Assembly: GCA_017460085.1 (NCBI GenBank)
Contig: JAFUBQ010000023.1
Span: 1 to 50,978, forward strand
Direction: 5' to 3'
DNA: 50,978 nucleotides
From: Alphaproteobacteria bacterium
GTDB taxonomy: Bacteria; Pseudomonadota; Alphaproteobacteria; RF32; CAG-239
The translations under genes were made by a program, and so were the position numbers. Positions within the stretch are counted from its first letter, which is position 1. The number at the start of each line of letters is the position of its first letter. The notes under the pieces are model-generated. The model was not told the origin of the DNA, made no database searches, and worked only from the letters and a program-made list of their open reading frames with translations. This document shows positions 8,680 through 17,832 of this stretch, piece by piece.

Positions 8680-10476
8680 ATGATGTGGTTGGCAGATTTT
8701 CATTTTATGCGCCCTTTGTGGCTTTTGATGTTGCTTTTACCGTTGTTTATTGGGGCCGGAATATGGAAAAGCGAGCAAGTGCAGTCATCTTGGGCAAAAG
8801 TTTGTGACGAGCATTTACTGAAATTTTTACTGATTAAAGGACAAAATAAGCAACGAAAACGCTCATATTTTTTGTTTTTGCTGATTTGTATTATAATAAT
8901 ACTTGCTTTAGCCGGTCCGACGTGGCTGAAAGAGGAAAATCCGGCATTAAAAGTTAATAATCCGGTAATATTGGCATTAAATGTATCTGATAATATGTGG
9001 GGCAAAGATGTATCACCAAGCCGCGGAGAAAGAGCAAAATATATTACGCATGATTTATTGGAAATGTTACAAACTTCGGAAGTTGGACTTATGGTCTACA
9101 GTAGTGAACCGTATGTTGTTACACCTTTAACCGAAGATGTTTCAATGGTTGATAATTTATTGGATATTATTTCTCCTAATATTATGCCGGAAGACGGAGA
9201 TAGATTAGACAGGGCAATTAATTTAGCAGTAACACGAATGCAAGAAATTGGTTACGGCAGCGGTAATATTGTGGTTTTAACTGCAGATGTGGGAGAACGT
9301 TTTGATGCAGCGTTAGAAGCGGCTGCTGATGCGGCAAATTCAGGTTTTGACGTCAATATAATTAAAATGAGTGATGCAGAAAATGATAAGTTAAGTATGG
9401 TTGCGCAAAAAGGTAATGGTTTGCTTTTAGGGTATAGAGAAAATTTACAAAGTTTAATGCAAAAAATTAATAATCACTACCAAAAAGAAGTTCAACAAAG
9501 TGAAAATATGCAGGCAACATGGCTTGATATGGGATATTATTTGTTTTGGTTACCGGCATTATTATTGCTTTATTATTTCCGCCGCGGTGTTATTTTATTG
9601 TGGCTGATATTTATATGGTCAAATTCTGCACAGGCCGGTTGGTTTTTGAACGATAATCAAGAAGCAATGCGTGCTTTCAAAGCAGAAGATTATCAAACGG
9701 CGGCGCAAAAGTTTAAAGATGTATCGTGGCGCGGTGCCGCGGCATATAAAAGCGGAAATTATGAACAAGCCTTGCGTGATTTTAATACCGTTGAAGGTTT
9801 AGATGCCCTTTATAATCAAGGTAATGCCTTAGCTAAAAGCGGTAAAATTGAGGCTGCCATTAAAAAATATGAGGAAGTATTGGCGCAAGATGAAAATTTT
9901 GCCGATGCTCGGTTTAATTTAGAATATTTAAAACAACAGCAGCAGAATCAACAGCAACAGAGCCAACAAAATCAGTCAAATGACGAAAAACAAAAATCTG
10001 AACAACAACAAGATAAACAACAAAACCAAACTGGAAATGAGCAGCAAACAGCGGAAAATGCCGATAGTCAGCAAGAGCAACCAAAAGATGATGAGAAAAA
10101 AGATAATACTTCGCAAACAAACGCTCAAAACAATGCTGATAATAATTCAAAAGCAGATAATCAATATTCTTCTGAAAATGAGCAAAATGCAAATGATGAA
10201 GGCGAAAATAAGCGGCAGAATACACAAGCTGAACCTTCTGCAACAAATGAAGAAAAAGACAGTCAGGAAAATTTGCAAAATGCAGAAGTTGGCAATGAAG
10301 ATGGAGAAGAAGAAGCACAAGCAATGCAAGCCGAAGGAAATGATGAAAAATCAGCTGAAGAAAAAGAAAAAATTAGGGCGCGGCAACAACGATTCCGCGA
10401 AATTCCTGAAGATAAAGGTGGTTTATTAAGAGCATTCATCCGCCGAGAATATGAACGTCAAAGATATAAGGATTAG
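8680..10476 (+). CDS. batB: BatB/BatC-like fusion: VWA domain, TPR repeats and Q/N/E-rich tail
   Basis: The 598-residue protein has two N-terminal membrane segments (about 12-26 and 60-80), a VWA domain (about 92-260), a further membrane region (285-325) and TPR repeats (about 325-415). A long Q/N/E/K-rich low-complexity region (about 415-570) and a basic tail follow. It combines what are separate batB and batC genes in many bacteria. The MIDAS motif is degenerate: N101-V-S103-D-N105 replaces D-x-S-x-S, so the fold may not bind metal normally. It begins one base after batA and is followed by batD three bases after its stop. Confidence 0.85.
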   Translation: MMWLADFHFMRPLWLLMLLLPLFIGAGIWKSEQVQSSWAKVCDEHLLKFLLIKGQNKQRKRSYFLFLLICIIIILALAGPTWLKEENPALKVNNPVILALNVSDNMWGKDVSPSRGERAKYITHDLLEMLQTSEVGLMVYSSEPYVVTPLTEDVSMVDNLLDIISPNIMPEDGDRLDRAINLAVTRMQEIGYGSGNIVVLTADVGERFDAALEAAADAANSGFDVNIIKMSDAENDKLSMVAQKGNGLLLGYRENLQSLMQKINNHYQKEVQQSENMQATWLDMGYYLFWLPALLLLYYFRRGVILLWLIFIWSNSAQAGWFLNDNQEAMRAFKAEDYQTAAQKFKDVSWRGAAAYKSGNYEQALRDFNTVEGLDALYNQGNALAKSGKIEAAIKKYEEVLAQDENFADARFNLEYLKQQQQNQQQQSQQNQSNDEKQKSEQQQDKQQNQTGNEQQTAENADSQQEQPKDDEKKDNTSQTNAQNNADNNSKADNQYSSENEQNANDEGENKRQNTQAEPSATNEEKDSQENLQNAEVGNEDGEEEAQAMQAEGNDEKSAEEKEKIRARQQRFREIPEDKGGLLRAFIRREYERQRYKD

Positions 10477-10479
10477 AAC

Positions 10480-12201
10480 ATGTTAAAGCAAATATTAAGT
10501 GTTATTACAATTGTTTTATTAAGTAATTCAGCTTGTTTGGCAAATGAATTAACGGCACGTTTAAGCCAAAATGAAGTTGCGTTGGGAGATAGTTTTGAAT
10601 TAACGCTAACTTATGATGGCAATGATGCAACCGCCATGCAAATAGATTTAGGAAATTTGCAGAATGATTTTGCGGTTTATTCTACTTCCAGCTCCATTCG
10701 TTCATCATATGTGAACGGTATTGGGCAAATGCAAAGGCAATGGAAGATAGGGTTAATGCCTAAAAGAACCGGCTCGCTCATAATTCCGGCGATTAAAGCC
10801 GGACAATATACCTCTAAGCCGCTGAATATTAATGTTTTACCGGCTGGAAGCAGTGTGAAACAACAGACAACATCGCAAACACAGCAGGCTTCTGCCCAAG
10901 CAGAGCAAGTTGAGGTTAATTTGCAAATTGATAATGAAGCACCATATGTGCAACAGGAACTTAATGCTGTTTTGGTTATTAACGATAATAAAGGCATAGA
11001 ATTTGCCGCAGAGCCGCAATTTATTACCGATGCTGATGAATGGGTGGTAAAATCTTTGCGCCAGCCAACGGTAGAAGCTAATGGTAATGGTGGCCGCCTG
11101 ATTAAATTTTATTATGCTCTGTTTCCGCAAAAAAGCGGATTACAGCAAATTCCATCTATGCAAATTGAAGGATATTACACTGCTTTTGATGATAATAATC
11201 AAATGAGCGGGTTTGGTGGATTTTCTAATTTTTTCAATATGAATATGAGCAATTTATTTGGGGTTAAAAAGCCGATAAGGCTAATTACCAAGCCGCAAAA
11301 CATTAATGTGCTGCCGATTGCTGCTGATTATGGCAACGATTGGTGGCTGCCGGCAGAAGCTGTTGGTGTGGCGGCACGTTGGGTAGATGATAAACCGATT
11401 TTTAAGGTTGGTGAAACAGTGGCGCGGGAAATTGCTTTTGCGGCAGAAGGGGTTTCAGATACACAACTTCCGGAAATTATTTTACCTACGGATAAGAAAA
11501 TAAAACAATATCCTGAAAAACCTCAAATAGAAGCTATTGCCGACAATAATCATATTACATCGCAGATGAAAATGCGTATTGTTTACATTCCGCAAGTAAG
11601 CGGTAAACAGACCATTCCGGAAATTAAAATTCCTTGGTATAACGTTAACAGCAAGCAAAAACAATATGCTATTATTCCGGCGGTTACAATAGATGTTGAG
11701 GCTAATGCAAATGTTGCAGATATGGTGCAAACAAATGAAGATGCAAAGATAAATAAACAGCCGAATGAGAAGAAAAAAACGGCTGAAAACATAAATTTGC
11801 CGATGCAACCTTGGCTATGGATAGTTATTGCTTTTATAGCGGGCATATTGTTGAGTTATGTGCTGTTAAAATTAAGTTTGCAAAAAAAGACAAACGGGAC
11901 TGATATAAATTTAAGTGCAATTGAGCAAAACTTAAAGCAAAAAGATTATCGTCAACTGCGTGACAGCTTAATCGAATATGGCAAAACTATATTTAAAAAC
12001 AGTAATATCAATAATTTAAACGATTTAGTTAAATATGTAGATGAAGAAAAATTCGCTGAGCAAATGCAACTTTTAAATAGCATTCTCTATGCTGGTAAAA
12101 CGGCTGAACTAGACACAGATGCTGTGTTAGCGGCATTGCGGAAAAAAAATAAAAAACACGCAACAAAAGATGAAAGCCCACTGCCGAAATTATATAAATA
12201 A
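10480..12201 (+). CDS. batD: BatD-like protein
   Basis: The 573-residue product starts with a signal peptide (LLSNSACLANE, cleavage near residue 21). It continues as a long beta-rich periplasmic region with BatD features (LSQNEVALGDSFELTLTY near the start, later FKVGETVAREI), has one membrane segment at about 447-467, and ends in a basic helical cytoplasmic part. BatD is the large surface or periplasmic partner of BatA/BatB. The start lies three bases after the stop of the upstream gene. No terminator is evident after it. A MoxR ATPase and a DUF58 protein, usual first genes of complete Bat operons, are not in the window. Confidence 0.85.
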   Translation: MLKQILSVITIVLLSNSACLANELTARLSQNEVALGDSFELTLTYDGNDATAMQIDLGNLQNDFAVYSTSSSIRSSYVNGIGQMQRQWKIGLMPKRTGSLIIPAIKAGQYTSKPLNINVLPAGSSVKQQTTSQTQQASAQAEQVEVNLQIDNEAPYVQQELNAVLVINDNKGIEFAAEPQFITDADEWVVKSLRQPTVEANGNGGRLIKFYYALFPQKSGLQQIPSMQIEGYYTAFDDNNQMSGFGGFSNFFNMNMSNLFGVKKPIRLITKPQNINVLPIAADYGNDWWLPAEAVGVAARWVDDKPIFKVGETVAREIAFAAEGVSDTQLPEIILPTDKKIKQYPEKPQIEAIADNNHITSQMKMRIVYIPQVSGKQTIPEIKIPWYNVNSKQKQYAIIPAVTIDVEANANVADMVQTNEDAKINKQPNEKKKTAENINLPMQPWLWIVIAFIAGILLSYVLLKLSLQKKTNGTDINLSAIEQNLKQKDYRQLRDSLIEYGKTIFKNSNINNLNDLVKYVDEEKFAEQMQLLNSILYAGKTAELDTDAVLAALRKKNKKHATKDESPLPKLYK

Positions 12202-12357
12202 AACAATGTAGCTTAGTTATTTGTTAATTAATATCCGCTAAAATGTTACAGAAATGTGAAAAATTAGGCCTAATGTGCATTTAGGCTGGAAAATGTTGTA
12301 TTGTTATGATAGTGTAAAATAGAATAGATGTTTTAGCGCGGAGAGCAATAAAAAAAG

Positions 12358-13203
12358 ATGTATATATGGATATTATTAGCGACGATTATGATTAGCTTGA
12401 GTTTTTTTAATTTATCGCCGCGTCCGGATAAAGATGATGCATATCTTGAAGCGAAGGCTTCAAGCATTGTTACGCGCCTGAAGATGGAAAATTTGGCGGT
12501 GGCGCGCTTTTTGCAGTGTGAAGTTCAATTAAAACTACATTCAATTCCTGAAAATAAGTCATCGGCATGGGATGCATCAACGCCGCCATATGAAGTTGTG
12601 TTAGATAGCAATAGCGATAAGTATTTTGAATTTAAATATCCCAATAGCGGAAATCCAAAAATTATAAAGCCGACCGACGCATTATTACCGGGGTATGTAG
12701 TAAATTCTAATGATAAGATTTATCACTTTGTTTATTGTTTAGATAAACCTATTGAGGAAAGTGGTGCAAATATACAGACTCCATGTATATATGGCTCTAC
12801 CAAAAAACCGGCATATGTAGTTTCATTTGCGCCGATTCCAAGTCGCTGGGTTTCTAAAATTGACCATTCGCCATTGCCAACATTTTTGGGTTATTTAAGT
12901 GAAGAGGATAAATTTGGCGGTGCTGCCGGATATACTAAATGTTCAAGTCAGAATAATTGTCAGCTTTTAGGCATGGCTTCGCATAGCGCTAAGGTTGAAA
13001 AAATCAAAGTTGATGGTAGTGAAACCATAAAAAAATCGTATATTAAAATTGCGGCAGATTCACCGATATGGAGTAATAATACCTTTATGGGTGAAGAATT
13101 AAATTGCACTGCCAATAATAACCCATGTATGCTTATATATCGTCCGCTAAGGGAAACTGGCGGAAAGAACTATTGTCGTGAGCTAATAAAGCAAGCGGAA
13201 TAA
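12358..13203 (+). CDS. Secreted, membrane-anchored protein paired with a prepilin-like giant (unknown)
   Basis: The 281-residue protein opens with one hydrophobic segment (about 2-18) and a following helix (DDAYLEAKASSIVTRLKMENLAVARFL in part), the general shape of a minor pilin. However, it lacks the prepilin peptidase motif G-x4-E. The rest is polar and beta-rich with several Cys residues (for example near CSSQNNCQ, NCTANNNPC and NYCRE) that may form disulfides outside the cytoplasm. It ends 17 bases before the 1215-residue prepilin-headed gene, so the two likely work together. GGAG at about 12341 is rather far from the ATG. The family is not recognised. Confidence 0.6.
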   Translation: MYIWILLATIMISLSFFNLSPRPDKDDAYLEAKASSIVTRLKMENLAVARFLQCEVQLKLHSIPENKSSAWDASTPPYEVVLDSNSDKYFEFKYPNSGNPKIIKPTDALLPGYVVNSNDKIYHFVYCLDKPIEESGANIQTPCIYGSTKKPAYVVSFAPIPSRWVSKIDHSPLPTFLGYLSEEDKFGGAAGYTKCSSQNNCQLLGMASHSAKVEKIKVDGSETIKKSYIKIAADSPIWSNNTFMGEELNCTANNNPCMLIYRPLRETGGKNYCRELIKQAE

Positions 13204-13220
13204 AATTAAGGAGACTGACC

Positions 13221-16200
13221 ATGAAAAAATATAGTACCAAAACAGCAAAAATGATGCAACAAGGCGGTTTGATGATTGAAGCATTGGCAATGCTTGGTTT
13301 AATATCGGTTGTAACGCCGACCATGTATAAAAAAGCGGCTGAACGCACAATGGAAGTGGAAGATATTAATACGGCATCTGCAGTTCGCACCTATGCTAAT
13401 GCGGCAGAGGCATATATTAACAACAACTATGGCGAATTAATGAAAGAAAATTTGAGTGACGGTGAGGCAAAAAATTTGTCACTAGATGATATTAAGCCGT
13501 ATTTGCCGTATGGTTTTAACACTAGCCGCAATTTATATGATTATGGTACTCCTAATATTAAAATTGTGAAAAACGGCAACAATTTTACGGCATTTACGCT
13601 GTTTCCGTTGAAGCAAGGGGCAGTTGTTGGGCAAGAACGGACGGCGCGCATTGCTTCGCTGATTGGTTCTTCCGGAGGTTATGTATATGATGAGGAGGAT
13701 GGTGCTGGTAAAAATGCCCGCGGTGTTGGTGGTTTGTGGAGTATTCCGGTTAGCACTTTTGGAGAGAACAATGGAGGAAGTAAATATTCGCTGGTGACGA
13801 TGTCATCTGATATTATGAGCGATGTTAATGCTGCAGATATGGATAATGATAAATATTTGCAAAGAACGCGTGAAGAGGGGGATGATGAGCTTTGGCGCAA
13901 CACAATGCGGACAGATTTATATTTAGGCGGCCATTTGGGTAATGAAACACAGGTTGATTCTGATAACGAACTGCATAGCATTCGCAATGTTAAGAGTTTG
14001 ATTATTGGGGCTGAACACGCTGATGAAGAATATGGTAATGTAGATAATGAAGCGTATGGTTTATTTGTGAGCGGTGATGCCGGAGACAATTATACAGGAG
14101 CATATATAGGTGGTTATTTATCGGCCTTTGAAAACCATTTTTTTGTAAAAAGGAATGAGGAAGCTAGTCCAACATTATATTTTGGCCGTAATGATGCTGG
14201 CGCTGGCTTTGAGGGTTATAATTTTGTGGTTAATGATAACGGTGATATTCATGATAATGGATATGGCGGAGAGTTGTTTAGCAAATTTTATGATACTGAA
14301 AACACAGGCGGCAATAGAATAAGAATCGGCCAAGATTTATTTGTTGGAACAAAAGATCCAGCTTTTACTGATTTATTTTTAATGAATTCGGATATATTCA
14401 GTGTTTATAAAGCTAAAGACCCAGATTACAACATTATCAAAATGCTTGGCTCAACAATGACCATACATAATTCTTCTAATGATAGTAAGCAACGCATTTC
14501 TATGTTTAAGGAGGTTAATGATAATGGTATAACTGAACGTGCTACTGGAAATCCTGGTATTGATGGTAAAGATTCGCTTGGTAATGATATTGGGCCGAAA
14601 TATAATCCAACAACAACAACACTGCCTGATTTTAGGGTAGATGTCGGTGCTAATGTGAAAGTTCAAGGCGTGTTGGCAGCAGGGCAGGTAGATACGCAGC
14701 ATTTGCGCACCGCCAGTTTTTCTTCCGGTTCGGAGAATATTGATGATGCTGAAAAATGGATGACAGTTGATCAATATGGTATTAAATTTGGTTCTTCGAA
14801 TGGCGGTAGTTCTGCACCATTATTTATGATGCATTCTGGGGACAGCAGTGAAAATTCAGATACCGCTGCAACCGGTTCTTACAAAGGGATTCGTATGGCA
14901 TCTGCTGGAGCATCTTATACACCTGAGTTAGATGCTACCGGCGGGGGTGCTGTGTTGAATTTAGTTAGTAGTAGAGATACTAATGATAATTATATGGCAG
15001 GTAGTGGTACCGGTGCTTATGCTGAATTACGAGCAGGGGATACACACTTAGATATTAACGCTGATGATTATGAAATTACTTTAAATGTCGGTGGTACAAC
15101 AAATTATAATAATCCGAATAACTATGGTTCTGGTCGTGTTCGTCAGCTTGGCGGTAATTTTGATTTAGATGCCGCCAATTTGAATGTTACTGATAAGGAT
15201 AATAAGCAGGTATTTGCTGTGCGAGGTAATGATTCTACTGAATCTCAAGCAGGCTTTGAACGTTTTAATAACCCATATACCAGCGGAATATCGGCTGATT
15301 ATAATGTTGCGGCTCATGGTAATACTATTTTTACCGGTTCTCAAGAAACAATAACAAGCACCACACCGGCAACAACAGGAGAAATGAAATATTTATCTAT
15401 TGGCCGTTATAATAACGAAGCAGGTGTAAATATTTCTGCAACCGGTAAAAATGCCAGTGACTATATCAAAAACGTTTTATTTGTTGACCAATCGGAAGAT
15501 AAAAATTCACAAAAGGTGACAAAATATGCACGGGGCACTGAAACTACAGAGTATGTTGCCGATAAAGATAATATTGAAGCCGGAACGGTGTATATTCGTA
15601 AAGGTATGATTGAAGTTGTGCCGGATAGTGAAGCTAGTAATCAAGATGCTTTCACTGGAACAGGTGTTATTCAAGCCAGCCGTTTTGTAGCGAATAATAA
15701 CGATTCAAATGGTCAGGCAGCTTTTGTGCCAGACCAATTAAAAGATAATGAATATAGCACATATAACGGTGGAGGTAAAACAGATTCAAATACTTATCGT
15801 TATGACACCTATATGGTCAATCCGGCGTATACATCGGTGATGAAAGATATTAAGCTGACCACCCGCGGCGGTGCCCGTTTGAGCGATATTCTGCCGGACT
15901 TTATCAATAAGGGTATTTATGTGGCAAATAATACTTATGGGGAAGAAACTGATTTAACTTTTAGCGGTTGGGGTAGTTCAAGTGAGGGTGGCGGAACATA
16001 TGCCTCACCATTTTTAGGAGAGATTCCGGCACCGCAATGCCCTCCTGGGTATGGTAAGGTAATTGCCGTGCATCCAATTTCGTTTAATATGGCTCAAGCC
16101 GGACAATCTACGGTAGTTGAGACAAATCAGAATAATCCACGCTTTATAGTGAATCAAGGAGCAAATTTGCCTAGAAGTTCTTCATATGAAAATGGAAATG

Positions 16201-16868
16201 ACACAGTGCATGTTTCCTTAGATAACTCTTTAGCATATGCTAAGCTTAGTGTAAATTATAATAGCAATAATAATGGGGGAACTATAACATTAAAAGAAAA
16301 TGTTGCGGGAACAGAAACTGCGGTTTCACATGAGGTAACAAATGCCTCATCGGATATATTTAAGGTTAATGCGGAAAATTCTATGCTGGATACTTATGTT
16401 TTAACCAGTGATAATCCAAATGCGGCAAAACCGATTACTTTTCAACAAAGCACATATTTAAAAACCGTGGTGGTACCATTATGTGAAGGTAGTAGTACCG
16501 GATATGGAGATACATGTGGCACATACTATACCTCAGGTTGGGCAGCGCTAATGGGCTTTATTTATCCTGGTAATATTTATGCATCTGCCTTCACAAGCTT
16601 AGGAACACCATTTATTACGGATACAACAACAAACACAACGTGGTATTGGAATATATTTCCGGTGCTGAAAAATTCACTTGAAGCTTATGCTACGGTTTAT
16701 TGTTATTTTGATAGAACCAATATGGGAGGTAGATATCGAGATAGAAGTGGTATTGATACATATGATTATTTAAACGATAATCCGAAACAGTTTGTACCGG
16801 ATGATAGTTCTAAAGCATATCGCCAACGTTTGAACGACCCAACGTTGAAATATAACGAACTGTGGTAA
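13221..16868 (+). CDS. Giant (1215-aa) prepilin-headed secreted protein, possible pilus tip adhesin
   Basis: Residues 1-40 look like a type IV prepilin or pseudopilin: a short basic leader, QGG at 14-16, then LMIEALAMLGLISVVTP, with Glu at +5 if cleavage follows the first Gly. After the pilin-like helix comes about 900 residues of Asn/Gly/Asp-rich beta sequence with no Cys. The last 280 residues hold the only four Cys (940, 1088, 1099 and 1161), with CPPGYGKV, WAALMGFIYPG and ATVYCYFD. The layout recalls PilV-type shufflon adhesins of conjugative pili: pilin head, long shaft, disulfide tip. No pilus assembly genes are in the window, so the export machine is unknown. The Shine-Dalgarno is AAGGAG at 13207-13212. 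Confidence 0.7.
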   Translation: MKKYSTKTAKMMQQGGLMIEALAMLGLISVVTPTMYKKAAERTMEVEDINTASAVRTYANAAEAYINNNYGELMKENLSDGEAKNLSLDDIKPYLPYGFNTSRNLYDYGTPNIKIVKNGNNFTAFTLFPLKQGAVVGQERTARIASLIGSSGGYVYDEEDGAGKNARGVGGLWSIPVSTFGENNGGSKYSLVTMSSDIMSDVNAADMDNDKYLQRTREEGDDELWRNTMRTDLYLGGHLGNETQVDSDNELHSIRNVKSLIIGAEHADEEYGNVDNEAYGLFVSGDAGDNYTGAYIGGYLSAFENHFFVKRNEEASPTLYFGRNDAGAGFEGYNFVVNDNGDIHDNGYGGELFSKFYDTENTGGNRIRIGQDLFVGTKDPAFTDLFLMNSDIFSVYKAKDPDYNIIKMLGSTMTIHNSSNDSKQRISMFKEVNDNGITERATGNPGIDGKDSLGNDIGPKYNPTTTTLPDFRVDVGANVKVQGVLAAGQVDTQHLRTASFSSGSENIDDAEKWMTVDQYGIKFGSSNGGSSAPLFMMHSGDSSENSDTAATGSYKGIRMASAGASYTPELDATGGGAVLNLVSSRDTNDNYMAGSGTGAYAELRAGDTHLDINADDYEITLNVGGTTNYNNPNNYGSGRVRQLGGNFDLDAANLNVTDKDNKQVFAVRGNDSTESQAGFERFNNPYTSGISADYNVAAHGNTIFTGSQETITSTTPATTGEMKYLSIGRYNNEAGVNISATGKNASDYIKNVLFVDQSEDKNSQKVTKYARGTETTEYVADKDNIEAGTVYIRKGMIEVVPDSEASNQDAFTGTGVIQASRFVANNNDSNGQAAFVPDQLKDNEYSTYNGGGKTDSNTYRYDTYMVNPAYTSVMKDIKLTTRGGARLSDILPDFINKGIYVANNTYGEETDLTFSGWGSSSEGGGTYASPFLGEIPAPQCPPGYGKVIAVHPISFNMAQAGQSTVVETNQNNPRFIVNQGANLPRSSSYENGNDTVHVSLDNSLAYAKLSVNYNSNNNGGTITLKENVAGTETAVSHEVTNASSDIFKVNAENSMLDTYVLTSDNPNAAKPITFQQSTYLKTVVVPLCEGSSTGYGDTCGTYYTSGWAALMGFIYPGNIYASAFTSLGTPFITDTTTNTTWYWNIFPVLKNSLEAYATVYCYFDRTNMGGRYRDRSGIDTYDYLNDNPKQFVPDDSSKAYRQRLNDPTLKYNELW

Positions 16869-16883
16869 AAATGTTTGCTCATT

Positions 16884-16909
16884 CAACGGCGTCAGTAATG
16901 GCGCCGTTG
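16884..16909 (+). terminator. Hairpin after the prepilin-headed gene
   Basis: A perfect 8-bp stem CAACGGCG/CGCCGTTG (16884-16891 and 16902-16909) follows the stop by 15 bases. The tail TTGTGTGTTTGCTTTT is only partly T-rich, so termination may be inefficient. Confidence 0.55.
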
Positions 16910-16954
16910 TTGTGTGTTTGCTTTTGTAGTTATCTCTCCAAAAATAAGCAAAAT

Positions 16955-17115
16955 AATGGTCATCGCTAGCGCCGAGCGGAGCGAGTGCAAAAAATGTCAT
17001 TCCTTGCGCGGCGCTGTGCGTCCGTGCATCAAGGAATCTTCAAATTAAAGAATAAGGAAGCAACGATATTGCACCGGAAGACCAGTTTCCTTGACGCATG
17101 AATTCGCCACACACT
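16955..17115. repeat. Palindromic intergenic repeat element (GTCATTCCTTG... type)
   Basis: This stretch is richer in G+C than its surroundings and codes for nothing obvious. It contains ATTCCTTG (about 17000-17007) with an inverted partner CAAGGAAT (about 17030-17037), and TGCATCAAGGAA mirrored by TTCCTTGACGCATGAA further right. It also has GAGCGGAGCGAGTGCA, like the GTCATTGCGAGCGGAGCGAAG class of palindromic intergenic repeats common in Alphaproteobacteria. Only one copy is visible here. The rest of the 328-bp gap holds two terminators and nothing else I can see. Confidence 0.45.
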
Positions 17116-17142
17116 AAATGATAGGCATGCACTCTAAATAAA

Positions 17143-17180
17143 AAAATAAAAGCTGCCGAATTTTATTCTGACAGCTTTTA
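17143..17180 (-). terminator. Terminator of the OmpH-like gene
   Basis: Read on the minus strand, an 8-bp stem AAAAGCTG/CAGCTTTT (17172-17179 and 17148-17155) is followed by ATTTTTTTA. It lies 17 bases past the stop codon. Confidence 0.75.
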
Positions 17181-17196
17181 AGCTTAAAATTTAATA

Positions 17197-17682
17197 TTAT
17201 TGCATATAATCTATAACATCATTAGTTATATCTTCGCCGCCTTGAAATACGCTTTCCGGCGTAAATATCACTTTTGCAGATTTTTTCTTTGCCACAGCTT
17301 CAACCGCTTGATGAATAGTTTGATTTAGTGTTTGCAGTGCGGCGGTATATTGTTGATCATATTGTTCTTTTTTAGAGCTTATTTCTGCTGCATACATATC
17401 TGATAACTTTTGCTTATTCTCAGAATTTGTTTCTGCGTTAACTTGGCGGTCAGCTTCTTCTCGCATAATTTTTAAGCGTTCAAGTTGTCCTTCGCGCGCT
17501 GTTTTTAGAGCAATAGCACTTTTTGAGGCGGCTGCAACTCGGTCAATATCAACCACAACAGCTCTGTTTGCCCCGCTCGATGTTGCTTTATATGTAATAA
17601 AAGAGCTGACAACAGCTGCTAAAATTGCAATAAATATCATTAATCCGTAATTATTTGCATTATCACCGTCATATTTTGACAT
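17197..17682 (-). CDS. OmpH/Skp-like periplasmic coiled-coil protein with membrane anchor
   Basis: The 161-residue product has one N-terminal membrane segment (about 13-31), a short strand AVVVDIDRVAAAS, a long charged helical hairpin (about 50-135) and a final strand with AKVIFTPESVF. This is the arrangement of Skp/OmpH chaperones, which hold unfolded outer-membrane proteins, though those are usually freed by signal peptidase. Here no clear cleavage site follows the hydrophobic segment, so the protein may stay anchored. It is a single gene with its own terminator. Assignment to OmpH is by length, topology and end strands, not by a diagnostic motif. Confidence 0.6.
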   Translation of the reverse strand: MSKYDGDNANNYGLMIFIAILAAVVSSFITYKATSSGANRAVVVDIDRVAAASKSAIALKTAREGQLERLKIMREEADRQVNAETNSENKQKLSDMYAAEISSKKEQYDQQYTAALQTLNQTIHQAVEAVAKKKSAKVIFTPESVFQGGEDITNDVIDYMQ

Positions 17683-17781
17683 TTCAACATTCTCCTTAGT
17701 TTAACGTAGCGTCATATTAATGTCTTTTTTATTAAATTCAATACCTTTTAACATATAAAATTTAAAAATAATTTAAATTGA

Positions 17782-17809
17782 TTGACCTTAAAAAAAAATA
17801 TATTATGCT
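17782..17809 (+). promoter_or_regulatory. Sigma-70-type promoter for dgkA-hemW
   Basis: TTGACC (17782-17787) and TATGCT (17804-17809) are separated by 16 bases. The Shine-Dalgarno AAGGAGA follows at about 17819. This argues for the start of dgkA at 17833 rather than the upstream in-frame TTG at 17782. Confidence 0.5.
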
Positions 17810-17832
17810 TGCCATTAAAAGGAGATAAAAAA

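Noticed and set aside
9980..10429. Long Lys/Gln-rich plus-strand frame and its minus-strand partners inside the BatB/C gene
   Set aside because: They are other frames of the low-complexity Q/N/E-rich coding stretch; the BatB/C frame is continuous and explains the DNA.
17782..17832. Longer TTG start for dgkA
   Set aside because: This stretch holds the likely promoter and the Shine-Dalgarno of the ATG at 17833.
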